From an uncultured Flavobacteriaceae bacterium (GTDB taxonomy: Bacteria; Bacteroidota; Bacteroidia; Flavobacteriales; Flavobacteriaceae): a stretch of DNA of 59,113 nt. Shown here one piece after another: positions 24,908 through 32,864 of this stretch. The notes beneath the pieces are model-generated. The model saw only the letters and a list, made by a program, of their open reading frames with translations. It did not search any database and was not told where the DNA came from. Positions within the stretch are counted from its first letter, which is position 1. Each line of letters opens with the position of its first letter. The position numbers and the translations under genes are program-made. Where the stretch lies: contig CALGUD010000009.1 in NCBI GenBank assembly GCA_937901915.1, positions 1 to 59,113 on the forward strand, read 5' to 3'.

Positions 24908-25297
24908 ATGATATTTACGGAACTCATAAATTATACTGATTGGGCTTTGCTTTTATTAAGGATTATTACAGGCATTGTCTTTTTTTCCAGTGGGTGGAGC
25001 CATTTAACTAAACCTGCTGAGAGAAGTGAAAGTATTGGAATGAGTAAAACCTTCACCTTTATTCTGGGACTGGGTGAAATTATTGGTGCTGCCGGGATCA
25101 TACTGGGGATTTTTACACAAATTGCTTCATTGATCTTAATCATTGTAATGTTAGGCGCCATAGGTAAAAAAATATTTGTCTGGAAAACAGGGTTTTATGC
25201 AGAAAAAGGGTATGGATGGCATTATGATGTAATTTTATTAGCTGCTAACCTTGTTATTTTAACTACTGGAGGGGGGAATTTCATACTCTCTCTGTAA
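24908..25297 (+). CDS. DoxX family membrane protein
   Basis: A 129-aa integral membrane protein of the DoxX family with four hydrophobic helices. It begins with LLLLRIITGIVFFSSGWSHLTKP (residues 15-37), the usual DoxX first helix and SHL(T/F)KP-like motif, followed by FILGLGEIIGAAGIILGIF and a third helix. The last helix ends in a short GGGNFILSL tail. DoxX proteins are associated with sulfur or redox stress in some bacteria, but the molecular function is open. The distant perfect palindrome at 24676-24695 may regulate it. Confidence 0.8.
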   Translation: MIFTELINYTDWALLLLRIITGIVFFSSGWSHLTKPAERSESIGMSKTFTFILGLGEIIGAAGIILGIFTQIASLILIIVMLGAIGKKIFVWKTGFYAEKGYGWHYDVILLAANLVILTTGGGNFILSL

Positions 25298-25426
25298 TTG
25301 CTCTCAGCGGCATTTTAAGTTACGAAGAAAACAAAACTTCTATTAAGTAAAAAGAATTTCGGGAAATACCTTATCTTTAAAGGACTACAAAATACATTAC
25401 ATTATAAAATAAACTTCAAACTCACA

Positions 25427-28156
25427 ATGAAACATAAAATCGCATCTCTCAGGCAACTCGAAAAAAACAATGTTAACGTTCAGCGACTACCCTTTTCAAT
25501 TCGCATTTTACTGGAAAATGTTTTAAGAAACCATGACGGTTTCGCCATAACAGATGAGCACCTTTATACCCTTTCACACTGGGATCCATCTGGCATCGAT
25601 AAAGAAATACCATTTAAGCCAGCCCGTGTATTAATGCAGGATTTTACAGGTGTACCCTCAGTTGTAGATATTGCTTCACTACGTGCTGAAGTAATTAGAA
25701 AAGGAGGTGACGGCACTAAAATTAATCCGGTAATACCAGTAGACCTCATAATTGACCACTCGGTGCAGGTAGACTTTTTTGGAACTAATTATTCTGAAAG
25801 AAAAAATGTTGAAAGGGAATATGAACGTAATAGCGAACGCTACAAATTATTAAAATGGGGGCAGAAAGGAATGCGTAATTTCACGGTAGTACCACCCGGA
25901 ATGGGAATTTGTCACCAGGTCAACCTGGAATACCTGGCAAAAGGGGTAATAGAAAGAGATGGCTGGGCATTTCCGGATAGTTTGGTTGGATTAGATTCGC
26001 ATACCCCTATGGTTAATGGTATAGGTGTATTAGGTTGGGGTGTGGGCGGTATTGAAGCCGAAGCAGCTATGTTGGGCCAGCCTGTCTATTTTACTTGTCC
26101 GCAAGTAGTTGGTTTAAAACTAACAGGTAAAATCCCACAAGGCTGTACCGCTACAGACATGGTACTTACAATCACGCAATTGTTGCGACAAACAGGAGTT
26201 GTGGGAAAATTTGTAGAAGTATTTGGCAATGGACTGGATTATTTAACTGTAACAGACAGGGCTACAATCGCTAACATGTCACCGGAATTTGGATGTACAG
26301 TCACTTACTTTCCTATAGATGATCAGACCCTGGAGTATATGCAAAAGACAAACCGATCACCAGAACAAATTGAGTTGGTGAAAAATTATTGTCAAGAAAA
26401 TCTGTTATGGCGTACCGGGAACGAGGAAATAGAATATTCTGAAGTAGTTGAACTGAATCTTGATAGTCTAAAACCTACTGTTTCCGGTCCAAAACGGCCT
26501 CAGGATAAAATTTTAGTAGAAGATCTGGGCATCAGTTTTATGGAATTATTAAAAGAAGAATTTTCCAGAAATTATATCCCTCTGCAAGAAAGACAGGAAA
26601 ATCGATGGTTGGCAGAAGGCGGATCCGGAACTCAATTTACTGGCTCTGAAAAACACGGGGCACCCGATATAGAAGTTGAGAACGGAAATGACCTACGCTC
26701 GGTTAAAATAAAATTTAAGAATGCAGATTACGAGTTAAGTGATGGAAGTATTGTAATCGCAGCCATTACCAGTTGTACCAACACCTCCAACCCTAGTGTC
26801 ATGATAGGTGCCGGATTAGTAGCCCGTAAAGCATTATCCAGAGGTTTACGCACTAAATCGTGGGTAAAAACGAGCTTAGCTCCGGGATCAAAAGTGGTAA
26901 CAACCTATTTAAACCGCTCCGGACTTTCTGAAGACCTGGACGCACTTCGATTTCATAATGTAGGTTACGGATGTACTTCCTGCATTGGAAACAGTGGTCC
27001 ACTCCCCCAACATATTGCAGAAGCTGTTGACAAAAACGAACTTGTTGTGGCCTCTGTACTTTCGGGTAACAGAAATTTTGAAGCAAGAGTACACTCCCAG
27101 GTAAAAATGAACTTTTTAATGTCTCCTATGCTGGTAGTGGCTTATGCTCTTGTAGGCCGGGTTGATATCGATTTAATGAATGATCCGCTCGGATATGACC
27201 CAAATGGTTTACCCGTATATCTAAAAGACATCTGGCCTTCACAAGAAGAAATTAATCAAACTATTAAAAATAGTATGAAAGTGGAGGATTTTAAAGATGT
27301 ATATGACGTTATATTTGATGGAGAGGAGCAATGGCAGAACCTTCCAACTGCTGAAGGAAACCAGTATGTATGGGAAGAAAATTCAACCTACATTAAAGAA
27401 GTTCCGTTTTTTAAAAACCTAAGCGAAACACCTGATACTTTAACTAATATAAAAAATGCACGAGTATTGTTGTATTTAGGTGATTCCGTTACTACAGATC
27501 ACATTTCCCCTGCCGGTGCTTTTAGCGAGAATTCTGCAGCGGGTAATTATTTGAAAAATAAAGGTGTGGAGCCAAAAGATTTTAATTCCTATGGATCACG
27601 CCGGGGAAATCATGAAGTCATGATGCGGGGTACTTTTGCGAATGTGAGAATACGGAATAAAATAACCGACAAAGAGGGTGGTTTTTCTACCTATTTCCCA
27701 GATAATGAAACCATGACTGTCTTTGATGCAGCCATGAAATATGCTGAAAGCAATACTCCCTTAATTGTTATAGCCGGTAAAGAATACGGGAGTGGTTCAT
27801 CACGGGATTGGGCAGCTAAAGGCACAAATTTGTTAGGAATTAAAGTAGTTTTAGTAGAAAGTTTTGAACGGATACATCGCAGTAATTTAATGCAAATGGG
27901 AGTACTACCTTTAGAATTTACAGAAGGACAAACTGCCACATCCCTGGGAATAGAGGGTGATGAAAAATTTTCCTTTAGCGGTATAGCTGATTTACATCCC
28001 GGTAAATTAATAAAAGTGATTGCCGAAAAAACATCCGGAGGAAAAATAGAATTTGAGGCCAGGGCTCGATTAGATTCAGAAATAGAGATAAGCTATTATA
28101 AAAATGGTGGGATTTTACAATTTATTTTAAGGGAGTTTCTTAAAAATACAAATTAG
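25427..28156 (+). CDS. acnA: Aconitate hydratase, AcnA/IRP1 type
   Basis: A 909-aa aconitase that interconverts citrate and isocitrate in the TCA cycle. The length and sequence match the AcnA/IRP1 group, not the roughly 755-aa mitochondrial-type enzyme I expect in many flavobacteria. [4Fe-4S] ligands are in TSCTNTSNPS (about residue 448) and GYGCTSCIGNSG (about 514 and 517). The C-terminal swivel domain contains DSVTTDHISPAG and the substrate-binding GKEYGSGSSRDWAAKG. It is monocistronic. A long perfect stem-loop terminator follows. Confidence 0.93.
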   Translation: MKHKIASLRQLEKNNVNVQRLPFSIRILLENVLRNHDGFAITDEHLYTLSHWDPSGIDKEIPFKPARVLMQDFTGVPSVVDIASLRAEVIRKGGDGTKINPVIPVDLIIDHSVQVDFFGTNYSERKNVEREYERNSERYKLLKWGQKGMRNFTVVPPGMGICHQVNLEYLAKGVIERDGWAFPDSLVGLDSHTPMVNGIGVLGWGVGGIEAEAAMLGQPVYFTCPQVVGLKLTGKIPQGCTATDMVLTITQLLRQTGVVGKFVEVFGNGLDYLTVTDRATIANMSPEFGCTVTYFPIDDQTLEYMQKTNRSPEQIELVKNYCQENLLWRTGNEEIEYSEVVELNLDSLKPTVSGPKRPQDKILVEDLGISFMELLKEEFSRNYIPLQERQENRWLAEGGSGTQFTGSEKHGAPDIEVENGNDLRSVKIKFKNADYELSDGSIVIAAITSCTNTSNPSVMIGAGLVARKALSRGLRTKSWVKTSLAPGSKVVTTYLNRSGLSEDLDALRFHNVGYGCTSCIGNSGPLPQHIAEAVDKNELVVASVLSGNRNFEARVHSQVKMNFLMSPMLVVAYALVGRVDIDLMNDPLGYDPNGLPVYLKDIWPSQEEINQTIKNSMKVEDFKDVYDVIFDGEEQWQNLPTAEGNQYVWEENSTYIKEVPFFKNLSETPDTLTNIKNARVLLYLGDSVTTDHISPAGAFSENSAAGNYLKNKGVEPKDFNSYGSRRGNHEVMMRGTFANVRIRNKITDKEGGFSTYFPDNETMTVFDAAMKYAESNTPLIVIAGKEYGSGSSRDWAAKGTNLLGIKVVLVESFERIHRSNLMQMGVLPLEFTEGQTATSLGIEGDEKFSFSGIADLHPGKLIKVIAEKTSGGKIEFEARARLDSEIEISYYKNGGILQFILREFLKNTN

Positions 28157-28162
28157 AATTAC

Positions 28163-28195
28163 TTCAGGATTACTCGCTCCACTCGTGATCCTGAA
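28163..28195. repeat. Hairpin TTCAGGAT/ATCCTGAA
   Basis: 8-bp perfect arms (28163-28170 and 28188-28195) with a 17-nt loop, just after the acnA stop. The arms resemble the GATTCCTGAATC stretch next to the hairpins at 1676-1700, so it is probably part of the same intergenic palindrome family. Confidence 0.45.
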
Positions 28196-28203
28196 TGAGG
28201 GGT

Positions 28204-28222
28204 CGGTGCTCAAGAAAATCCA
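28204..28222 (+). repeat. Short dispersed repeat (matches 32633-32651)
   Basis: A 19-nt stretch CGGTGCTCAAGAAAATCCA agrees with 32633-32651 at 18 of 19 positions. Both lie in intergenic DNA beside terminator-like or repeat sequence. Confidence 0.5.
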
Positions 28223-28254
28223 AGAGCAAATTTCATTTGCTCTTGATTGTTTTT
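28221..28254 (+). terminator. Terminator of acnA
   Basis: An 11-bp perfect stem CAAGAGCAAAT / ATTTGCTCTTG (28221-28231 / 28235-28245) with a TTC loop, followed by ATTGTTTTTA, 65 bp after the acnA stop. Confidence 0.8.
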
Positions 28255-28293
28255 ATTTGCTTCGGTTCTCCAGGCAAACCTGGAACCTTTGCA

Positions 28294-28328
28294 AATAAAA
28301 AAAATCCAACACGAAAGTGTTGGATTTT
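28294..28328 (-). terminator. Terminator of tRNA-Pro
   Basis: A 12-bp stem AAAATCCAACAC / GTGTTGGATTTT (28301-28312 / 28317-28328) with a GAAA loop. On the minus strand it is followed by a run of T and sits 2 bp past the encoded CCA end of the tRNA. Confidence 0.85.
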
Positions 28329-28330
28329 CT

Positions 28331-28407
28331 TGGTCGGGATGACAGGATTTGAACCTGCGACCACACGCCCCCCAGGCGTGTACGCTACCGGACTGCGCTA
28401 CATCCCG
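28331..28407 (-). tRNA. tRNA-Pro (anticodon GGG)
   Basis: Read on the minus strand: acceptor CGGGATG pairs with CATCCCG, the D arm contains GCGCAGTCCGGTAGCG, and the anticodon stem CACGC/GCGTG encloses loop CTGGGGG (anticodon GGG). The T arm is CAGGTTCAAATCCTG, followed by discriminator A and an encoded CCA. All helices pair. A terminator follows directly. The stop codon of the GIY-YIG ORF (28398-28400) lies inside the tRNA, and a decayed copy of the 5' three quarters of this tRNA lies at 28656-28725 on the far side of that ORF. Confidence 0.95.
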
Positions 28408-28646
28408 ATGTTATTATCTTCAATATATCTTTTTATTCCCCTACCTTTTATCTCTTTCTCCAATTGAATTGCTTCACTTCTATTAGCACATGCATACTCT
28501 TCTACCAAACTCCATGGCATTCCTTTTGATGTATACGTACTTCTCCCCGTGTTGTGCCTTTTTAAACGTTCTTTGATATTATTGGTTTGACCTACATAAT
28601 ATCTTCCAAGGCTTTCACTATATAATATGTAAACTACATAATTCAT
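28398..28646 (-). CDS. GIY-YIG nuclease-domain protein beside tRNA-Pro
   Basis: An 82-aa single-domain GIY-YIG protein (YhbQ/UPF0213 type). VVYILYSESLGRYYVGQT gives the Y-x-L/Y...Y-Y-V-G core, RLKRHNTG carries the conserved Arg/His, and SEAIQLEKEIKGRGIKRYIE holds the catalytic Glu region. ATG at 28646 is preferred; a start at 28670 would add eight residues encoded in the pseudo-tRNA. The last three codons, including the stop, lie within tRNA-Pro. The family includes DNA-binding or cleaving proteins of unclear role. Placement between an intact and a degenerate tRNA copy suggests a mobile or duplicated cassette. Confidence 0.75.
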   Translation of the reverse strand: MNYVVYILYSESLGRYYVGQTNNIKERLKRHNTGRSTYTSKGMPWSLVEEYACANRSEAIQLEKEIKGRGIKRYIEDNNIGM

Positions 28647-28655
28647 TCTTGACTT

Positions 28656-28725
28656 GCGACCATCCCGCAAGGCGGGATACGCTACCGGACGAGACCTGTC
28701 ACGCCAAAGGCGTGATACATCCCGA
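28656..28725 (-). pseudogene. Degenerate tRNA-Pro copy with hairpin replacements
   Basis: On the minus strand this stretch repeats tRNA-Pro in order: TCGGGATGTA, then TCCGGTAGCGTA, then TGGTCGCA. The D-stem left half is replaced by a TCACGCC/GGCGTGA hairpin plus CAGGTCTCG, and the anticodon arm is replaced by a TCCCGCC/GGCGGGA-like hairpin. It cannot fold as a tRNA. It lies immediately upstream of the GIY-YIG start codon. The inserted hairpins resemble the palindromes at 1676-1721, including the flanking TCTCGTCC. Confidence 0.75.
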
Positions 28726-28907
28726 AAATGAGGTGCAAACTTAAAACAACTTTTACATTTTTACGAAACAATTTTAAAATAATTATTAAAACTTCCATTT
28801 AAAGTCTATATAAATTGATTTTAACAGTCAAACAATCTTTCATTTAAGCACTTACTTTACCGGGTGATTCAATATCTTGAAAGTTATACTAGCCAAAACA
28901 ACTAAAA

Positions 28908-29984
28908 ATGGGTAAAAAAGACGCTTCAAGCAATGTATTTAGTGACTTCAGTATAAAAGTTATAAAAGCTACAGGTATAGTTCTAACAATGATACTTTTA
29001 GTTGCTCTCGTGTTAAAGGGATTTAAAGTGCTACTTTTAGCACTCGCAGGCATATTGATTTCAATTTTTTTTCATGGTATTGCAAGTATACTGCAATCCA
29101 AACTTCCTCTAAAAAGAACACCGGCACTAATAATTTCAATTTTGTTGTTTATCATGGTAAGTATAGGGGTCTCCCTTTTGTTGTATCCACAGGTAAACTC
29201 TCAAATTAGTGATTTAAAAAAAGAGCTTCCTGAAGCAGCTAATGGGGCAAAAGAAAAAATAGAAGAAACGCAGGTGGGACAATGGGTCATTGATCAAATA
29301 AAAACAATTACGGAGCAATCTGGAGACGGCGGTAAACAAATCACCTCTTTTTTTAGTTCTTTTTTTGGTGGGTTAGGTGATATATACATTATTTTTTTTC
29401 TGGGAATATTTTTTATGATACAACCCGATCTTTATAAACGAGGTATAATAGTCTTATTCCCTAAGCCCAAACGTGAACGGGCAAAAGAAGTCATATATAC
29501 CTTGGGTTACACTCTTAAACGATGGTTGCTGGGCAAATTATTTTCTATGCTAATTGTTGGCGTGCTAACTGGCATAGGCCTGGCTATTTTAGGAGTCCCC
29601 CTTGCACTTACATTAGCCTTATTTGCCGCTATAGTATCCTTTATTCCAAACTTTGGGCCTATTATATCACTCATTCCGGCTTTTCTGCTGGCTTTAACAA
29701 TGGGTGCGGATTACGCCTTATATACGGTGCTTCTGTATATTATCGTTCAGGCAATTGAGAGTAATGTTTTAACTCCTCTAATTCAGAAAAAAATGATTTC
29801 ATTTCCTATGGCTATGATTCTCCTGGCACAGGTTCTTTTAGGTATATTTACAGGGGGACTTGGCCTCATACTGGCTGTGCCTGTAATAGCTATAGTTATG
29901 GTACTTGTAAAAATGCTCTATATTGAAGATATTCTGGGGGATACTTCTATTGAAGTAAAAGGAGAGGAAAAATTTACATCATAA
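28908..29984 (+). CDS. AI-2E family transporter (PerM/YdiK type)
   Basis: A 358-aa membrane protein of the AI-2E/UPF0118 family. It has about seven transmembrane helices, with a cytoplasmic or periplasmic helical insert (about 105-150, KKELPEAANGAKEKIEETQ). The C-terminal half contains the family blocks SFIPNFGPIISLIPAFLLAL and AIESNVLTPLIQKKMISFP, the latter the family signature NxxxP. Substrates are uncertain: members export autoinducer-2 in some species and act as Na+/H+ antiporters in others. It is monocistronic between the tRNA region and the GAPDH gene. Confidence 0.85.
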   Translation: MGKKDASSNVFSDFSIKVIKATGIVLTMILLVALVLKGFKVLLLALAGILISIFFHGIASILQSKLPLKRTPALIISILLFIMVSIGVSLLLYPQVNSQISDLKKELPEAANGAKEKIEETQVGQWVIDQIKTITEQSGDGGKQITSFFSSFFGGLGDIYIIFFLGIFFMIQPDLYKRGIIVLFPKPKRERAKEVIYTLGYTLKRWLLGKLFSMLIVGVLTGIGLAILGVPLALTLALFAAIVSFIPNFGPIISLIPAFLLALTMGADYALYTVLLYIIVQAIESNVLTPLIQKKMISFPMAMILLAQVLLGIFTGGLGLILAVPVIAIVMVLVKMLYIEDILGDTSIEVKGEEKFTS

Positions 29985-30159
29985 AATACATTTTTCAAAT
30001 AAATAAATTGTCCTTTATCTCTGATCAACACCTACCTTAAATTATTATCAATTTAAATTATATTGTTTTGTTAAACACCCAGGGAAACTGACTTTTTTTA
30101 AAGAACTTTAATAGCCCTGACTTGTAACTACATACTTTGTTTTACTTAAAAAGGAAATT

Positions 30160-31176
30160 ATGAAAAGAATTGCTATTAATGGCCTTGGACGTATAGGGCG
30201 GGCCACATTAAAAGTTGTAATGGATACGCCGGATTTGGAACTCATTGCGGTAAATGATATTATTCCTTCTGAAGAAATTGTTTACCTACTCAAACGGGAT
30301 TCTGTTTATGGAACTTATGAAAAGGAACTTGAGTACCAAGAAAAAGAAATAAAAATAGATGGTAAAAAAATCCTAAAATTTAGTGAAAGAGATCCGTCCC
30401 AACTACCCTGGAAAGAAAATGAAATTGACATTGTATTTGAATGTTCGGGTTTATTTACCAAACAGGCAGACATGGAAAAACATCTGGAAGCAGGTGCTGC
30501 GCACGTAATCGTCTCTGCTCCCGGAAAAGGGGAAGACATTAAATTCGTTATACCCGGGGTCAATGAACCTGAAGCCGAGGATAAACTCATTTCTACCGCA
30601 AGTTGCACCACTAACTGCATTGCTCCTGTAATAGAGATCTTAAACCGGAGGATAGGCATACAGAAGGCAATTATGACAACCATACACGCCTATACCTCAA
30701 CACAAAGTATTGTAGATTCTTCTAACAAAAAACGAAGGAGAGGAAGAGCGGCTGCTGTGAATTTTGTTCCAACCAGCACTGGTGCGGCCAAAGCAACTTC
30801 TAAAGTTTTAAAAGAAATGGAGAATATTTTTGACGGTGTAGCCATAAGAGGGCCCGTTCCATGCGGATCTATAGCCGATATAACTGTAGTTACCAATCGA
30901 GATACCTCTGTAGAAGAAGTAAATCAGATTTTTAAAGAAGAGTCTAATGACCGTTATAAGGGAGTTCTGGCCGCTTCTGAAGAAGACCTGGTTTCCACGG
31001 ATATCATCAAAGAACCACAAGTATCTGTTGTAGACACAGGAATGACCATGGTAGTTGATGGTAACCTGGTTAAAGTAATGAGTTGGTACGACAATGAATG
31101 GGGATATGTGAACCAGATGGTAAAAGCCGGTCTAATGCTCTCTAAGAAAACAGATATGGTTTCTCATAACGCATAA
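30160..31176 (+). CDS. gap: Type I glyceraldehyde-3-phosphate dehydrogenase
   Basis: A 338-aa NAD(P)-dependent GAPDH. The N-terminal Rossmann motif is INGLGRIGR, and VND near residue 33 favours NAD. The catalytic cysteine is in STASCTTNCIAPV (about residue 150), the partner His in TTIHAYTSTQ, and the phosphate loop in RRRGRAAAVNFVPTSTGAA. The end WYDNEWGYVNQM is typical. It converts glyceraldehyde-3-phosphate to 1,3-bisphosphoglycerate in glycolysis or gluconeogenesis. No other glycolytic genes are adjacent, so it may be one of two paralogues. It converges with the serine hydrolase gene with only 12 bp between the stops. Confidence 0.92.
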   Translation: MKRIAINGLGRIGRATLKVVMDTPDLELIAVNDIIPSEEIVYLLKRDSVYGTYEKELEYQEKEIKIDGKKILKFSERDPSQLPWKENEIDIVFECSGLFTKQADMEKHLEAGAAHVIVSAPGKGEDIKFVIPGVNEPEAEDKLISTASCTTNCIAPVIEILNRRIGIQKAIMTTIHAYTSTQSIVDSSNKKRRRGRAAAVNFVPTSTGAAKATSKVLKEMENIFDGVAIRGPVPCGSIADITVVTNRDTSVEEVNQIFKEESNDRYKGVLAASEEDLVSTDIIKEPQVSVVDTGMTMVVDGNLVKVMSWYDNEWGYVNQMVKAGLMLSKKTDMVSHNA

Positions 31177-31188
31177 GATCCCCATTGT

Positions 31189-32394
31189 TTATAGTTGTGT
31201 ATAAGGCATTTCATCTTTTTCTGTCAAAACCAAACTTGCTATATCCCTGGAGAGATTAAAAGCATTTTGGCGAGTTCCAAAACTATTTGACAAAACCACT
31301 GAAACAATCTTATGATCGAGATAGATTGCAAAAAATGCACTAGTTCCCGGCTGAGTCCCACCATGTTGGATTATTTTTCCATATTTTGGATCATCATACA
31401 CCGCCCACCCAAAACCATAAGGGTCGTCTCCTTTTGCAGGAGCCAGTTCGTCTGTTGCATTTATCATCATAAACAGACTGGTACTATCAATAAGCTTGTG
31501 ATTAAGCACAGCCTTTCCAAATTTAAGCAAATCTTTTGCAGTAGATTGAACGCCTCCGGCCGGATATATAATGCTTAAGTCTGTAGTTGGACTTTTGATA
31601 TATGTTGATTTTACTTTAAGATATAAACGTGATTTACCCTCATATGTTTGATTTTCATCGAGACTTGTGTTTGACATTCCGGCTTTATCCCAAATGTTTT
31701 TTCTCATATATTCACCATAACTCATTTGGGATACTTTTTCAATGATAGCCCCTAAAACAGTATATCCATATGAAGAATAAACGTATTGAGTCCCTGGCTC
31801 AAACTCAAGTTCTTTTTCCTTAAAAGCATCTAATGCAGCTACTAATGTTGGATAATGAGTAAACGACATCGCATCCCATTTGGATGAGTAATGAGAAATT
31901 CCAGATGTGTGTTTCAGCAAATGTCTTATTGTAATATCTCCCTTAGCTTTTTTAGGGAATACCTTTAAGTAAGTTTGAATTGGTTTATCTAAATCCAGCA
32001 TTCCTTTTTCGTAAAGTTGCATAATTGCAATCGCAGTCATCGGTTTGGTAATGGATGCAATTCTTCCAAGCATATCACTACTCGTCCTTTTTTGGTCATT
32101 TTTATTAACAAAACCTGCTCCAGCCAGGTAAGTTCCACAATTTTCTATATACAAGCCAGCAGTAACTCCCAGAAAGTCATTAGAAGCTATAGATCTATTG
32201 ATTATTTCATTCGCTTTACTTTCCAATTCATTATTTGTGGTAAACTGAGATTCTTCACAGTCAAAGTTATTTTCACTTTCGGCTTCATTGATTTGGACCT
32301 GGCTGAATGGATTTAATGACAGTGGTTCAATTATCCAGATAATCCCTATAGTCAGAAGGGTTAAAATGAGTAACAGTATCTTTCGTTTTTTCAT
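31189..32394 (-). CDS. Serine hydrolase, beta-lactamase/class C-like
   Basis: A 401-aa protein with an N-terminal hydrophobic anchor (ILLLILTLLTIGIIWII, about 5-21) and an extracytoplasmic beta-lactamase-family domain. The catalytic SxxK is in ASITKPMTA (about residue 115). The second motif position reads YSSYGYTVLG, where class C enzymes have YxN, so the Asn is replaced by Ser. The HGG motif (IIQHGGTQPGTSAF) stands for KTG. Members include penicillin-binding esterases and D-aminopeptidases; true beta-lactamase activity is not implied. It is single-gene, convergent with gap. Confidence 0.85.
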   Translation of the reverse strand: MKKRKILLLILTLLTIGIIWIIEPLSLNPFSQVQINEAESENNFDCEESQFTTNNELESKANEIINRSIASNDFLGVTAGLYIENCGTYLAGAGFVNKNDQKRTSSDMLGRIASITKPMTAIAIMQLYEKGMLDLDKPIQTYLKVFPKKAKGDITIRHLLKHTSGISHYSSKWDAMSFTHYPTLVAALDAFKEKELEFEPGTQYVYSSYGYTVLGAIIEKVSQMSYGEYMRKNIWDKAGMSNTSLDENQTYEGKSRLYLKVKSTYIKSPTTDLSIIYPAGGVQSTAKDLLKFGKAVLNHKLIDSTSLFMMINATDELAPAKGDDPYGFGWAVYDDPKYGKIIQHGGTQPGTSAFFAIYLDHKIVSVVLSNSFGTRQNAFNLSRDIASLVLTEKDEMPYTQL

Positions 32395-32864
32395 TTAATT
32401 TGTTTTCATTAATTTAAGATCAGCATCCTTATTACGCTCCTGTTTTTATCCCTAATTTAATGCCATAAATATAATGCATTGAATTTCAGTTTATTAAATG
32501 TTTCAGTTAGAAAAAAAGTGTTCGGTTTAGATACACTTGGTGTTCGGTAACGGCACAAGTCTTAAATCAATATGGCAACTTTTATTTGATGTTATATCGT
32601 TTATCACTTCTTACACTGCCTCAACAAGGGAACGGTACTCAAGAAAATCCAGGCAGCTGAGATAATCATTATTTTTTTAAGGCAATACTTCTATTAAAAA
32701 AACACACAAGTTATAATAAAAGTGCATAATATTAACCCAAATAATTACGTTTAATACTAACTCCTACCTCTGTAAAAATGAGTTTGCAAGAATTTTATAT
32801 CTTTAAAAAAGATATTATTATTAAAAAGCATTCAAAGTAATAGATCAACCAAAAACCATTAATC
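32395..32864. other. Non-coding region between divergent genes
   Basis: 470 bp without a credible gene. It holds the 32633-32651 short repeat and a hairpin ATATCTTT/AAAGATAT (32797-32815) about 50 bp before the sugar dehydrogenase start. I see no convincing TAnnTTTG box with a -33 partner. Confidence 0.55.
32633..32651 (+). repeat. Short dispersed repeat (matches 28204-28222)
   Basis: The 19-nt stretch matches the one after acnA at 18 of 19 positions. It may be the remains of a longer intergenic repeat. Confidence 0.5.

Noticed and set aside
28195..28467. 90-codon plus-strand ORF after acnA
   Set aside because: It reads through two terminators and antisense to tRNA-Pro and the GIY-YIG gene; it is a chance frame.
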